The translations under genes were made by a program, and so were the position numbers. The notes beneath the pieces were generated by a model that saw nothing but the letters and a program-made list of their open reading frames with translations, did not search any database and was not told where the DNA came from. From Symsagittifera roscoffensis (taxonomy: Eukaryota > Xenacoelomorpha > Acoela > Convolutidae), in contig NC_087071.1 of NCBI RefSeq assembly GCF_963678635.1, forward strand, positions 29,376,141 through 29,438,140: a stretch of 62,000 nucleotides of DNA, given 5' to 3'. Of the stretch, positions 44,250-56,520 are shown piece by piece; the first letter of the stretch is position 1; each line of letters begins with the position of its first letter.

Positions 44250-47200
44250 CTTGAAGGTGGAGGAGTCACTTTTAAAATTGTTGGGAGAGTTGAGGAAGTA
44301 GATTATGGTGGTGGCGAGGGTATGTTGAATTGTACTCCTGGTGTAACTAAAATTCTATAACCTCGTGGATGAATTATTTGTCTTTCAATCGGAGTTTTAT
44401 GATTTTGAATATGATGCCGAGATCTGTTAAAGTCTTGTGATACTGGTAGGGAGAGATTACTTAATGACTCGTTTTGTGGTTCGCTTAAAAGTTTGTTATG
44501 ATGTGCTTGACTTAGTGGTTCTGATAAAAGGTTTTCGACCAAAAAAAACTCAGAGACGCTTGAGAATGAGTTAAATGTGTGTTTGATTTACCAATTGCAG
44601 GATAATTTTGGTTCGGGTTTTGGGATGGGTTGACAGATGGGGAATCTGTTGTTGGGTTTTGATCAGCAAATTTGAAAAATTTTTTCGTGTTTTGTCAGAT
44701 AAATTTAGCATGAATTGTGTAGATGATAGTAGTCTTCGAAAAAAATGATGATCATATTTATTGCTAGCATTAGGGCAATTCCTGTTTTTTAGACACAATG
44801 AAGTACTGCTATTAAGATTGCTAGTTTAGTTAGGATGATTCCGAAAAGTGTCAGGAGTTCTTTTTTAGTCAAAAGATACTTTATCAATAAGAAGAATCAT
44901 AGATTTTAGCCGTTGTCGTACCTGATTAGGTTGTCGATGACTCGGGAGAGTTATATAGAGTTTGTAATGAAAAAAACTTTTTGAGTACGAAAAACAAGAT
45001 TCTCTTAATTCTAAAAATCAGTTGTAGAAAAATGCAAAAATTTAAAAAATTGGTCTGAATTTGAATTGAGTTTAATAAGGTAGGCGAAAATTTGAACAAC
45101 TGGTTTAAAATTCGAAATAATTGATACTTTCGGAAAGATTTTCAACGGAGTTTTATTGAATGTGGTCCAACTGCTTATCGAAATATGACAAATGGTTTGG
45201 GCATGGGGAAGTTTTGGTGAAGACCGGTCTAAAGGAATTGATATTTTGTTGCTGGTTCTTGTTTTTGTTTGTCGGATGATCAGGGTCTTTTTGTGGTAGC
45301 TTCTTTTTAAGCTAGGAGATCTTGTAAAATTTCAATTTTAGACTAAACACCTTTAAAAAATTTTGGTTTTCTTTCAGGTTCTAAATTTATATCATTTTGT
45401 TGATCTTTATATTGAGTGATAGGATAGTTATTTTGACATATATTTTTCATGTTGTACAATTCGAGCGTGTTGCTTATTTTTGTTCTGAAGGTTTTTAAGT
45501 TGGACTTAACTGTCTAGTTCAAGTTTTGATTCAATCGTTAAATTGAACGATGGTGGCGAAAAGAAAATGTGAAAATTCGAAGAGCGGTGAGAAGCTGAAA
45601 GGTTGAATATTGCTCATGAGAAACTGAAACTTACATTGCAAAATTTATTTCAGTGAAAATAAATAACATGTGCTTCCTATTAGGATGTTAAAGAGACCTC
45701 AGAAAGAAGTTGTCAACCAATCGTTAATTTTTGAATGGGCACTATAATTTTCAAGTGGGTTATGAAGTTCGACTTTTTCCATTATTTTTTATTGAGGGTT
45801 AAAATATTTCTAAGTTCATTGCGAAGTCTAGATGATTGGCGTTGTTGAGATTTTTTATTTATTTATGTGTTGAAGTTTTTTTCTTGCAGCTAATGTTTTG
45901 TTCTTTGTATAGTTTTGATTCATTTTGTTTCTTTTTGGTATATTTTTGACGTGTTATTTGTTCGTTTTCGTAATGTCTCCAAAAAAATTCACCTGAAAGA
46001 AAAATAAAAAAAGAAGGATCCAGTAAAGTTAAAATCTAAAAAAAAACCTCCCAGTGAAGTCCTGTGAAAGAAAATTTTTGGTGAAATTCTCGGGGAGCGT
46101 ATTATTTTGGGTGATATGGAAGGAGGTTGTTTCTTTGTTTTGTAATTCCTTTTTTGTTTTGACCTGTTGGTTTACCAGTTTGATTTGTCTGTTTTGTTAA
46201 AGGTTTCAACTTCGTTGATTGTCCTTTGTATATTATGGGTCTAGGTTTTGATAATTCTGAAGTATTTCGGTTGTCAGTTTTTTGTACATTGCAGAAAATT
46301 ATTTTTACCTCTTGAATTGTTATTGAGATATTATCAAAAGTGTCTTTTTTAATTGTGTAGTTCTTATTGTACTTAATGGTCGTGCTAAATTAATTGTATC
46401 TAAAATATTGTTTTTTTACCTTTACTGGGAATCTTTTTTTTTCTTCGTGGGGTTTGTCCTTTTGTTTTCGTTTTTGTACTGCTCTTAATCCATAAAGAGT
46501 TGTTATTCTCCTGTTAAATTTTTTCATAGTGATTATTCTGACATTCTAAATAGAATGGGAAGTGTTCAAGGATATTGTTTTATTTGCTATCTCCAACGAC
46601 TTGTTTTGCATAATTATCTTCTAATCGTGCTGATGTTTGATCTTGAGCAATCGAAAGTTTTATAATTTGTGGAACCTCAGCAGTTTTCTTTCGTGTCAGT
46701 TTTCAGTCGGTGAATTTCTACAAAAGTATCAGAAAGAGCATGTTTTTGTTCTTTTGTCCAGTCTTTATGTAGGTTGGGAAGTTTCATTAAAACTAGTTGA
46801 AATTTATATACTCTTATAATTGGTTTCGATATCTGTATAAAAAGAATATTATGATTTGTGGTCTCTGAATAGAACTGGTTTATGTTTTGACTCAATAAAA
46901 AAAACTCGTACTCTACTGAGTATATGTAATATCTGTACCTTCTCTCTTGAGTGTAGAGAGTCGTAATTCTGCTTATGCAAAAAATCGTAAAAATGCAGAG
47001 AATAGGTTCAGTTTATTTGTTAGGTGGTGAGATTGCAGGAGTGCTGCTCCTATTTCAAATTTGAAAGCATCACGAATTGGGTTTTTAGTGTTCAATTGTC
47101 CAATCAAAGATATTTTGTTGGCTTAAAAATTTGTTGATTGCTCTAAGATATAGTTCGGTTTTATACATATTTACTTAACAAAATAAACATACCGAAAAAT

Positions 47201-48130
47201 TTTGGACTTTTATTCTTGGTACATGATGGTTATATTTAAAAAAAAACAAGTCTTCTTGATTTTAGAGGAGTAATTGTTTGTCTTCTAATAATGGGTCCTC
47301 AAAATTTAACTTGGTTGATGAAAAAATGATTAAACTGCAACTGTTTTCGTATCTTTTTCTAATATTCGATGATAATTTTCGAAATTTGAAACATATCTCT
47401 TTTTGTTTGTGATTGTATAAAAACATCGTCTAAATATGCGATTAGGTTTTTTTTTACTTAGAAATAGTGGTAGAAACAATTGCTCATGCATGCCAAAAAA
47501 GCTTCTGAGCCTATGAAAAATTCTAAAAGTAATCCATTAAGTTGGTGTTGTTGAGTTCCAATGACAAATTGTATTAGTTGTCGTGATTGTTTATCTTAGG
47601 GCATTCGATTTGTCGTGTTTGTTGTCATCTGCTGCTGTTTAATTTTTTCCTTTGGTCAGCATGACTTGTATTGGTTCTATTGAACAGCTACAATTTGATA
47701 TATCCATTGGAAAGCTTAAGTATCTTGCTTGATTACAATTTTTTTGGAAACTCTCATTTTGCTAGTATAATTACGGGGTTAATGAACGGGTTACTTTTTG
47801 GTTGTTGGTCTTTGTTTACTGGTGAAATGATTTCATGCTGTTTGAGAATATCTAAGTGTCTATTTAGTTTGGCTTGTAATTGTAAAGGGACTCTTGCTCG
47901 TTGCTTTTTAAAAATTGCGTCAGTTTTAAATGGACGATGTAATGTTGAATGTAGTTTTTCAATATCAAACTTTGCTTTAGCATATACATTTGGGCACTTT
48001 AGTGTTATGTTTGCTAGTTGTTAAAATTCTTCTTGTTTGATTTGTGAGTTTTGGAAATTATAGTTTAATTTTGGAACGTTTTGATTATATCTAAATGGTT
48101 GATATGTTTGAAAACTCTACGAACATACTC
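44250..48130 (-). pseudogene. Degenerate Ty3/Gypsy retrotransposon pol
   Basis: The + strand is conspicuously G/T-rich here, that is, the - strand is A/C-rich. Translated on the - strand with frameshifts and stops: the reverse-transcriptase N-terminal block (KQRARVPLQLQAKLNRHLD, then FINPVIILAK; about 47,940-47,780), FVIGTQQHQLNG (about 47,570), SEAFLACMSN (about 47,500), the catalytic AYLDDVFIQSQTK (YLDD at 47,436-47,425), then PIIRRQTITPLKSR (about 47,290-47,250), which fits the thumb region. RVYKFQLVLMKLPNLHKDW followed by ALSDT (46,810-46,725) matches the end of the RNase H region. Integrase (46.6-44.9 kb) is too decayed for me to confirm. Two Asn/Gln/Pro-rich open stretches at 44,798-44,571 and 44,542-44,303 would be the C-terminal end. 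No LTR pair, gag or protease was found. The element is dead. Confidence 0.82.
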
Positions 48131-49344
48131 TCTATTTTGATCTGAAAAACCTTGAAAAACACTTCATTTTGATTGGCTAAAACTGGAAACGATTGAAAAT
48201 TGTCCACAAAAAGGTTGCTTTATTGATCTCCCCTGATATTGAGAAGTGTCAAACTTCCTTATAAACAAATGAGTTTTAGTCAAAAAAAAATCTTTTATAA
48301 AATCGCTTGATTCTTTTCGGTTAATGTCAAAACTGATGAAACTTCTACTAAAAGTGAAACTTGATTATGACTGATTGTTTTTTTTTCAAAAGACCAAACA
48401 CTATCAGTCTAAGTTTGGTTTTCTTGTACCTTAAAAATCATCGAACAAGGTATTTTTCTAACTAATATCGTTTATTTTCTTTAAAAAAATTCAAAACTGC
48501 TATAGGAAATATAAAGGGTGTCATGTTTTTACTGAACGTTTTCAGATTAAATTATTTTTTTCTGTTATAAATTATCATTGCATTAAAGGAAAAGTGACTA
48601 AACATAAAAAAGATGAGAGAGCAGTTATCTGGTACATGAGATTTAATTAAGAAATTGGTTGTTCTGCTTTTAAAGAAAATTGTTTCTAGCTATCTTTTCT
48701 CTGAAATCAAGCGAATGCAAGCAATTGAGTTTTTTACTTAAAAACTTAGTTGCAAAAAACAGAATAAGAAAAAATCAGAAAATTGGAACCTCACGATTTT
48801 ACAAAATAGACCACTCGACTGCTTTCAAGCGTCAGTTCTGCAACAACAAAAAAACGTAAAACATTTTTGATGGCAGAGAATTTTTACAAAAACAATTTGA
48901 AGTTGTCAATCTACCTAAGACTCAAATATTGACTTTTTAACTAGAGACTCAGGCAAATCTTTTGCCGCCGTGTTAATTTTCATGCAGAACGACTTTTCTC
49001 GGAATATCTTAGATGAGGCATTCAAGAGTCTGATTTCAATGCCTGCAATTAGCTGAGTTCATATGAAAATACTATCAAAAAACTCATCGAGAAACACATT
49101 TTCAGTATTAAATTTACCTTCGGTCCAAAGCATTGATGTAGTTTTTCATTAGTTCTAACTAATTTTTCAGGCAAGGTGGGTTTAAGTGCGAATTATCAAA
49201 ACAAGCGTTAAGCAGGAAACACTTCAAACACTTGACATCTTTGAAAAGTTTAAGATAGATTTTGTTGTATAAGCAAAACGAGAATTCGATGAGTTAGCTT
49301 GAGGTATCATTTGAAATAAACCCACCCGCATCCAGTTTCAAGCG

Positions 49345-50195
49345 TTAATAATCGATTATATTGCGATTTTAGTACCAGTCTCTCTAAAATTGAGAAACAA
49401 TCGATTTTAATCAATTAATAATCGATTATAATCACTGTTTTTAAAATCAAATTACAATCAATTATAACCAATGATAATCGATTATAATCGATTATTTATT
49501 CGTCTATTTTTGATACAATTGTCATCGATTATAATTGATTATAATCCATTATTATTATTCATATTTCTATTTCATTAGTTTTGCACAACAATCCATTATA
49601 ATCGATTATAATTGATTATAATCCTTTTTGTTTGTCCACTTTTGTCTTCGAAGTTGCATCTAAATAGCTTATACTTTATGGTTTCTATGAAAACTGATAA
49701 TTTTTTTTTTATGTTTTCCAATTACTTCAAAAATATAAGTTTTTTTTTTCATTTCTTCCCCATTAGGGTTGTTTTGTGAGGCATATTTTAAGCTTTTTTA
49801 AACACCAAAACATCAGCCAATTGATTCAGTCTCATGATTGATTCGGAAAATTTATTTTTCATATTCCGCGAGAGCCTTTCCACTCATATGAAAGGATCTT
49901 TATGAAACTTTTGCTTCGTGGTAAAACTTTGTGTTCAGATGAACCAAAGTGTTCAAGAGATCTCTCTTTTAGAAATTTTCTTATTGACCCGAAATAAATA
50001 ACCCATAAGATATAATTCGAATTTAGGAAAGTTTCGGCGAAATAAGATATTATAATCGATTATAAAAGATTATAATCTCTTGGAAAATATCACGATTATA
50101 ATCAATTATAAATCACTTAAGGACCTAATTCTGGTAATTATAATCGATTATAATAATCAAAAAATCATCATAATAATCCGTTATAATCAATTATT
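49345..50195. repeat. Large cluster of TAATCGATTA palindromes
   Basis: Two dense blocks (49,345-49,630 and 50,045-50,195) contain many copies of ATAATCGATTAT and one-base variants (AATTGATT, AATCAATT, AATCCATT), often overlapping as roughly 10-bp repeats. Intervening sequence is ordinary. It resembles a degenerate minisatellite built on a self-complementary unit. Confidence 0.8.
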
Positions 50196-52245
50196 TACGC
50201 CTAAACTTGGATGCGGGCACTCAATAAGATGCTTAAAACTGGTTTTTACACATGCTTTGAACAACAATTTTAGTGAAAATTGCAGCTTGATATCTATTTT
50301 TTTTTGTTTTTTAAAATGAAAGCTATTGGGTTTGCTGAAACTTCTCGAATAATACTCGAAAATCATCAGGAAAAGCGCGAGTAAAAGATAAATTTCAAAT
50401 AATAAGAGGAGCAAGTTTGATAAAGAAAATAAAACAAATAAATTATCTATCAACAATTTTTTTGTATAAATCTGAAGAAGAAGTATGAATCAACGCCTAG
50501 GGTCTTGAATGTTTACTCTGGGAAAGATGTATACCCCACAGGTTTTCAAGATCCACTATTTAGGTCTGTTCATCTTTGACAGAATATTTTGTTTAAGACA
50601 TTTGGTGTTAAATGATGATTGAGAAAGATGAGATGTGGCTAACTTCAATTAACAATGAGATATGATATTTTAACAAATGAAATTCAAAAGAAAAGTTTTG
50701 ACTTTACTTGGAAGTAATCATAAAATTTTCTGTTTTTTTTTGTTGCAGCAAAGCCCGTGTTGCAGCATCTGCTACAATAAACAGTTATCACGCTTAAGAA
50801 AGCAAAATTTGCCTCAAGTAGACAAAAGTGTTCTTTCAGTTAACCTTTTTTAAGATAATTGTTGCCCAACTAACCGCGTTGGTTAACATCTGATTTTGCA
50901 GGTGTGACATATTTGTCGGAGAATTTTTCTTTACTCCTACTACCTCGCTTAAATCAACATAGACAAAAACTCGTTGCAATTTTTAGCTTCACCAATCACT
51001 GTGGGGAGGTAATATCTGGTTTTCCAAAATTGACAAATTTGTGTACATTGATTTTGCTTACGTCCACTAATTGGCTCGATTGAACAAACATGAAACTTTA
51101 TTTACGTCCATCCCAAGCTTGATTAAACAAATTTGAAACATAATTATGATTATCCCCCCTCATTGCAAAACTAACATGGAGTGTTCTAAAGATGAAAGAT
51201 TCGTCCGAAAAATATTTGATGAAAATAATATCTTTTTTTTGAAACTCACTATCTGACAATTATGATTTTTTCTGTAGTAAACATTTCCGGGACTTCTCAG
51301 AATTAAATGGCAAAATGTGGTAATAGAGGAGTCAGCGGTATGCGGCCAAAAACGGGACCAGCCGAGCCCCTTTTTAAAACATTATCAGCCGATCGAGGGG
51401 TGACGAGGTAGGGATCCACACGAAATTTTTGCTACACAATTGACGGTATCCACAAAAAAATTGAGCTCGCGGCTCTACTGAATTACTCGGTTTCTGGATA
51501 AAAGAAAACCTGATTATTGATTGATAAAAAATTGTTTTCAAAAAATTGTTTTTTTGAACTGTAGTTTAATGGGCTTACGTTTAATAAGCCATGACACAAC
51601 ACTTTCAGCCTCAGTGAACGTCTGTCAATTACTTCGTCACCCTAAAACGTTGGCCCAGATTTTTTAAAAATAATTGTTATCGTTTTCATCAAAATCAGCT
51701 TTTGGCGAACCGGAGTTTATGAAATCAATCTTTTTTTGGTTGTCAGGAACAAAATTTTCTCAATCTATCTATCGGCTAGATAGGGATCTTGAGCTAATCA
51801 GATCTGCATCTCAGAAAAAATCATGGAGCTCTAGCATCGAAAGTGATCGGGTCGAAGTTCACGAAAACTGAATTAAGGTTGATATTGTGCGGCTAAGTGT
51901 ACACTTTTGGTCGGCTTCCATAATAGTCCAATTTTGAACGAAATCATCGAACGCACTTTTGGTAGACTCAATTTTGACTTCGGTATTTGCGAGTTATATT
52001 CATAGGTTTGTGCTTGAACTTACTTGAATGGGGTTTGATGAGTTCCCGAGTCGCGGCATGAAATATTTTGTCCTTTAAAACTCAATTGAAACAGTTAACA
52101 GAATTTGATATTTTAAAGTGTTTTTCGCAATAACTGAAAGAAAACTTTCATTGCAAACCGATTTCAAACCAAACCTAATTTTCTGTACGAATAGTCTCGT
52201 CAGCGTTTGCTGAAGGTTTTAGAAAATTTATTGAAAATTCCTTAC

Positions 52246-52316
52246 CCAAGTAGAGATCGAACGATCGATTTAGGGGTCGTCAACCTGTGTACTATTTGTT
52301 CTAGTATAGCGGCCTC
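52246..52316 (-). repeat. tRNA-like segment inside family A copy A2
   Basis: On the - strand it starts GGCCGCTATACTAGAACAAA and has GATCGTTCGATCTCTAC as a good B box/T loop near the end. The order and flanks ('ctagccaagtataccagttt') match the tRNA-like segment of the 33-41 kb array, so both repeats share this ancestor. The D and anticodon arms are eroded. Confidence 0.5.
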
Positions 52317-52809
52317 GTAAAGAAGTTTTTGGTTTTTTTTACTAGCCAAGTATACCAGTTTCTGTTCTTTCTTAATACAATTTCATCTTAATTCTTAATT
52401 AAATGATGCAGTAACAAAAACATTTTAAACTTTTCTCAAGTTGCAGATAATTGTTAAAAGTAGTAAAAACCTGTATATTAACGGTAAATTATATTTCCAG
52501 AACTTCTATGAAAAATTTTATGAAATCAGTTTTTACTCTGAGTAGAAAAAAATATACATAAGCGAAATATAATGTAACGAAAACCAAAACGATTGATTCA
52601 AGCTTAAATTGCAATCAATAACACTCGACTTGTTAGATAAAAAATATCTTTCATATGGTAAAAACAATTTCTTTGAAATAAATTGGAAAGTTAATTATAC
52701 TGGGCATGAAACTTGTATATTTTTCAACGAATTGAGTAAAAAACTGTCGATGGTTCTTCTAAGGTAAGACGTAAGGTAAGAATAACAAAATCTACTCTGT
52801 AAAAATATA

Positions 52810-55800
52810 ACTTATTGAATATCAAATCAGTTAAATCAAGCATGATTTGCAACAAATTAAAATTGATTTGACAGATAAAAAATTTATAATTTGGTAATTA
52901 AAAAATTATGTTTATCTGACAACTGTTCAATTTAGTAACAATAATCGACTGCAAATTTTGTTTACCTTTCTGAGTTTTCTTAGTTGAGCCTTGGGCAACA
53001 TTTTTTCCGATACTCAAACACAACTCCTTCAAAATTGCTTATCAAAAAAGCAAAAATTATCTGGAGAAAAACTTTCGATAGCATCACAATGCTTAATGAC
53101 AATGTTACAACTGATTTTCAAAAATGAGAGAGGGGGTGGAAAAATGTTTGTTTTTTAGTGGTTATTTTAGTTGAAAACGTTTCAGATGAAACCGTTGTTT
53201 GCCTATCTCTCACTAGCCTCACGTACGCATCGTTTTTCTGGTGTATCGAGTATTTTTACAAGAGTAATCTACTGATCAAAAAAATCTACCTAGTTCTAAC
53301 AGATTTAAAAAATCTAGTTAAATTTTGATAAAAATTTTTAAAATTTATGTTCAAAATACAACTTGAAGGAGGCTTGAAGGAAGGGAAATGGAAAAAGAGC
53401 CGAACCGTTAAATTTTAGAATGTTAAGATTTTCCCGTCCCTTCAACTTTTTCTCCACAATTGCGGTTTTTTAGGGGTGAAGGGGGAGAGGATGGTTTTTT
53501 TTTTTAAATTTGGCCACCTGACGATCCAAAGAGTCACCCCTTTGATACTTTTTTCAAACAACTAGGAACTGGCATATAGCAGCGCGGAACAGAAACTTCA
53601 TATCAAGAAAAATACTCCAACCCTATTTGTTTTTCTTAAAAATTTTGTCAATTTTCTGTCAATGAGCAACTTGCAATACATTCCAGACGCGCATCACGGG
53701 AAACTAAAAAATTTGAAAATCGTCATAAAAATTAGTGGGTTATTTTAGCCTCTGTAACGTTTTTCCCAAAAATTCTTGATGATTTTTAAGAATTTCATCA
53801 AATTTTCTCTAAAACCAAGAAATGAGCAAACAATACCCAATAACCTACTAACATGTTTTTTTTTGATAAACTGATTGTTCACGCTTTTGATTATAGAATA
53901 CAATTCATGGAAAAACCAACGCAAGCTACAATCCAGTTTAAATTGTCGTAAAATTTCTCTATGGAAATTGACGCAAAGATCTTAAATCTACGGTATGGAC
54001 TCTAAAAGTATTATCAATATCATAACCTATTAAGAGGGAACGCATGCAAAAGTTTGCAAAAAACTGAGGAAAAATCTTTTCAACTTTTCATTTCAAAATT
54101 GACTAAATGAATCGTTATGATTTAAGAAATTTGTGACGAGCGTTTTCCAATCAGATCCATGATGGTTTAAACAGTGAAAATGGTTTAAAAATTGTAAAAA
54201 GTTCTCTGGTAAAAGTAATTTTTTTCTTTTGAAAATGTTTGTTCGGCTTTTTAAGAAAATTTTCTAGCTTAATATGCTCTGGATTATTGAAAATTAAAAA
54301 AATCAAAATCATGTTGCCTTTTGTATCTAAAACCGAATTACTTATTCATTTTTAGGAAAGAAACAGTATAAAAATTGCAAGATATTAGAATTAAGAGAAT
54401 ACAAGAAAGGGTTTTTAATGCCATTTTTGATTCGGAAATCAAGAGGTTCAAGCAATTGATTTTTTTCTCTGTAAAATTTGATAGCAAAAAGTAGCACAAA
54501 AATCAGACAAGAACTCTCAAATTTAGGCCGTCATGTGATATTAATTTTCGTTTTTTAGAGCTTGAACTCGTTTTATAGTTCTTTTAAAATTCCAAAAGAT
54601 TAGAAAAACTATTGAGCAGTAATTAAAGACTTCAATGACATTAATCTATCGTAGATTCAAAAATCGATTGTCTTTATAGAGACATAAGCAAATCTATGTT
54701 TCCTGAATTGATTTTCTTGCATGCAGATTTCTGTCAGAATATATTTGATAAAGCACCAATCAAGAATCTGCTTTCAATGCATGCAATTACTATACATGAG
54801 TTCTTATCATGCATGATTTCTTACAATGCCTGCATGAATTCTAATCTAAACAGTTTCGAAAAAAGTTAACCTTGAAAACTTTTTCAGATTTTTTTTGAAA
54901 AGATTTGAGAGTTTAGTGGATTTTTTTTCCAAAAAATTAAAACTTTAGGCTGACTCACAGGCATACATACTCGAGTCTGCTAAATGATGCAAACTAAAAA
55001 AAAATACTGTAAAATACGGGATTTTGTTTTGTTTAGCTTCAGTGTTCTCTCCCAATTTGAGAAAAAAATCAAATTATTTTGTTTTCGAGGAGAATATTTT
55101 TAAATCGTTCACATGTAATAATTTAATTTCCATAAATTTCTTTTTTGAGTTCAATTATATTGAAACAAAGTTCTGATTGACGCTTTAAGATAAGACAGAA
55201 AATAAAAATTGGCTTACGATGCGTACTTCTACTCAATATTTACAGGGGCAAACCAACACGAAAAGACTACTCTAAAAATTCAGAAGAATTTCATAAAACA
55301 ATCAAGATTTTTACTTACATTTAATCAGTTAACTTACCTTGAGTTCGCATCTATAGATTCTCAATTTTTATCAATGGCATACGCTTTTTATTTATTTTAA
55401 TTTAGAAAGCTTTAATTGGCTCAAATATTTTCTCAGATATTTGTTCTTGTCAAGTTTAAAAAGAGTAAATGCATTTTGCCTGAAAATTGCTAGCTATTAT
55501 TCACGAAAACTCTCTTTTTTCTGAAATTTTTTTTAGTTGTTATTGAGTTAGAGAACGTGTGTATGTGTCTCAAGATTTTGATAAAATAAATTCATGAATA
55601 ATTTCGAACCAATAATTTGAAGCATCGATTGAATTTGATCCCATTTTCAGATGCTTATAACAGGTTCTTACACAGATTTCAAATAACATTGTTGGTAAAA
55701 AATTTATTTCATTTTTTTAATTGGGTAAATCACGGTATGTTGAAGTTTCATTTGAATCTGTAGAAATCTGTAGGAAAAGCGTTAGTGAAAGATATTTTCG

Positions 55801-56520
55801 AAGAATGGGAAGGTAAGCTTGATAAAAACTAAAATAATCTAATCACTAGCTGACATTTTTTGATATGTGAGTCTGAAGAGGAACTTTTGCTTCAAGGCCA
55901 ATCAGTTTTCAAAAATAACTCTGGGGAGGATGCATTCTCTAAAGGTTTTCAATTTTTACCCTCTAGGTCTGTTTACCATTGAGAGAAAATTGAAAAAAGT
56001 ATTTTTTAAGACCTTTAGTAATAATTGATGATTAAAAAAGATGTAATGTGACCAAATCAATATTGAGATATGACAATTTGAAAAAAAAAATGAAATTAGC
56101 TTAGTTTTTACTTAGAAGCAATTTCAAGTCTGACAAATTCAGATATGATTTTCAAAACATTTTTTTTCTTGAAGCAAAGCTCGCGTCAATTGATACACTG
56201 AAAAAGCTTCCAGCTTATGAAAGTATAAGTTACCTAAAGTTGACAAAAAAGTCTTTTTATTGTCTACGATAATCATTTTACCCTCTAACCGCGTTGGGTA
56301 ACGTCTGACTTTGCATGTTTGACATATTTTGTTTCAGACAATTTTAGAGAATTTTTATTTATAGCCACTACTTTGATTAAGCCAACGAAAATAAAAAGTC
56401 GTTGCAAGTTTCAGGGTTCCTTACCAGTCCGGGGAGGTACTGCAAATTTGATCTCTTCGTCTGATTAGATTTTTTTTACTTCTACTAATTTGCTCGCATG
56501 AAAATTTATTTAGGTCAGAA
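52810..56520. repeat. Family A, copy A3 (about 3.7 kb, most complete)
   Basis: Starts 'ttgaatatcaaatcagtt...gcatgatttgcaa' and runs colinear with 1-2,980 of A1. It includes the segment 'ccgtcccttcaactttttctccac ... ggccacctgacgatccaaagag' (53,435-53,533) and ends where the start module recurs at 56,523. No coding frame longer than about 65 codons; none conserved. Confidence 0.8.

Larger units (their letters stand above)
48500..52810. repeat. Family A, copy A2
   Basis: Landmarks match A1/A3 in order: 'gaaatcaagcgaatgcaagc' (48,705), 'gatttcaatgcctgcaatt' (49,035), 'tttactctgggaaagatg' (50,513), 'ctaaccgcgttggttaacatctg' (50,870), 'cactgtggggaggtaatatctgg' (50,997), 'cagccgatcgaggggtgac' (51,386), 'gccatgacacaacactttcag' (51,589), 'gtaagacgtaaggtaag' (52,763). 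An insertion of TAATCGATTA-rich sequence lies at 49,345-50,195. The left edge lies close to the Gypsy remnant. Confidence 0.75.

Noticed and set aside
47671-48024. 117-codon + strand open frame
   Set aside because: It is the antisense of the Gypsy reverse-transcriptase N-terminal block, which is recognisable on the - strand.
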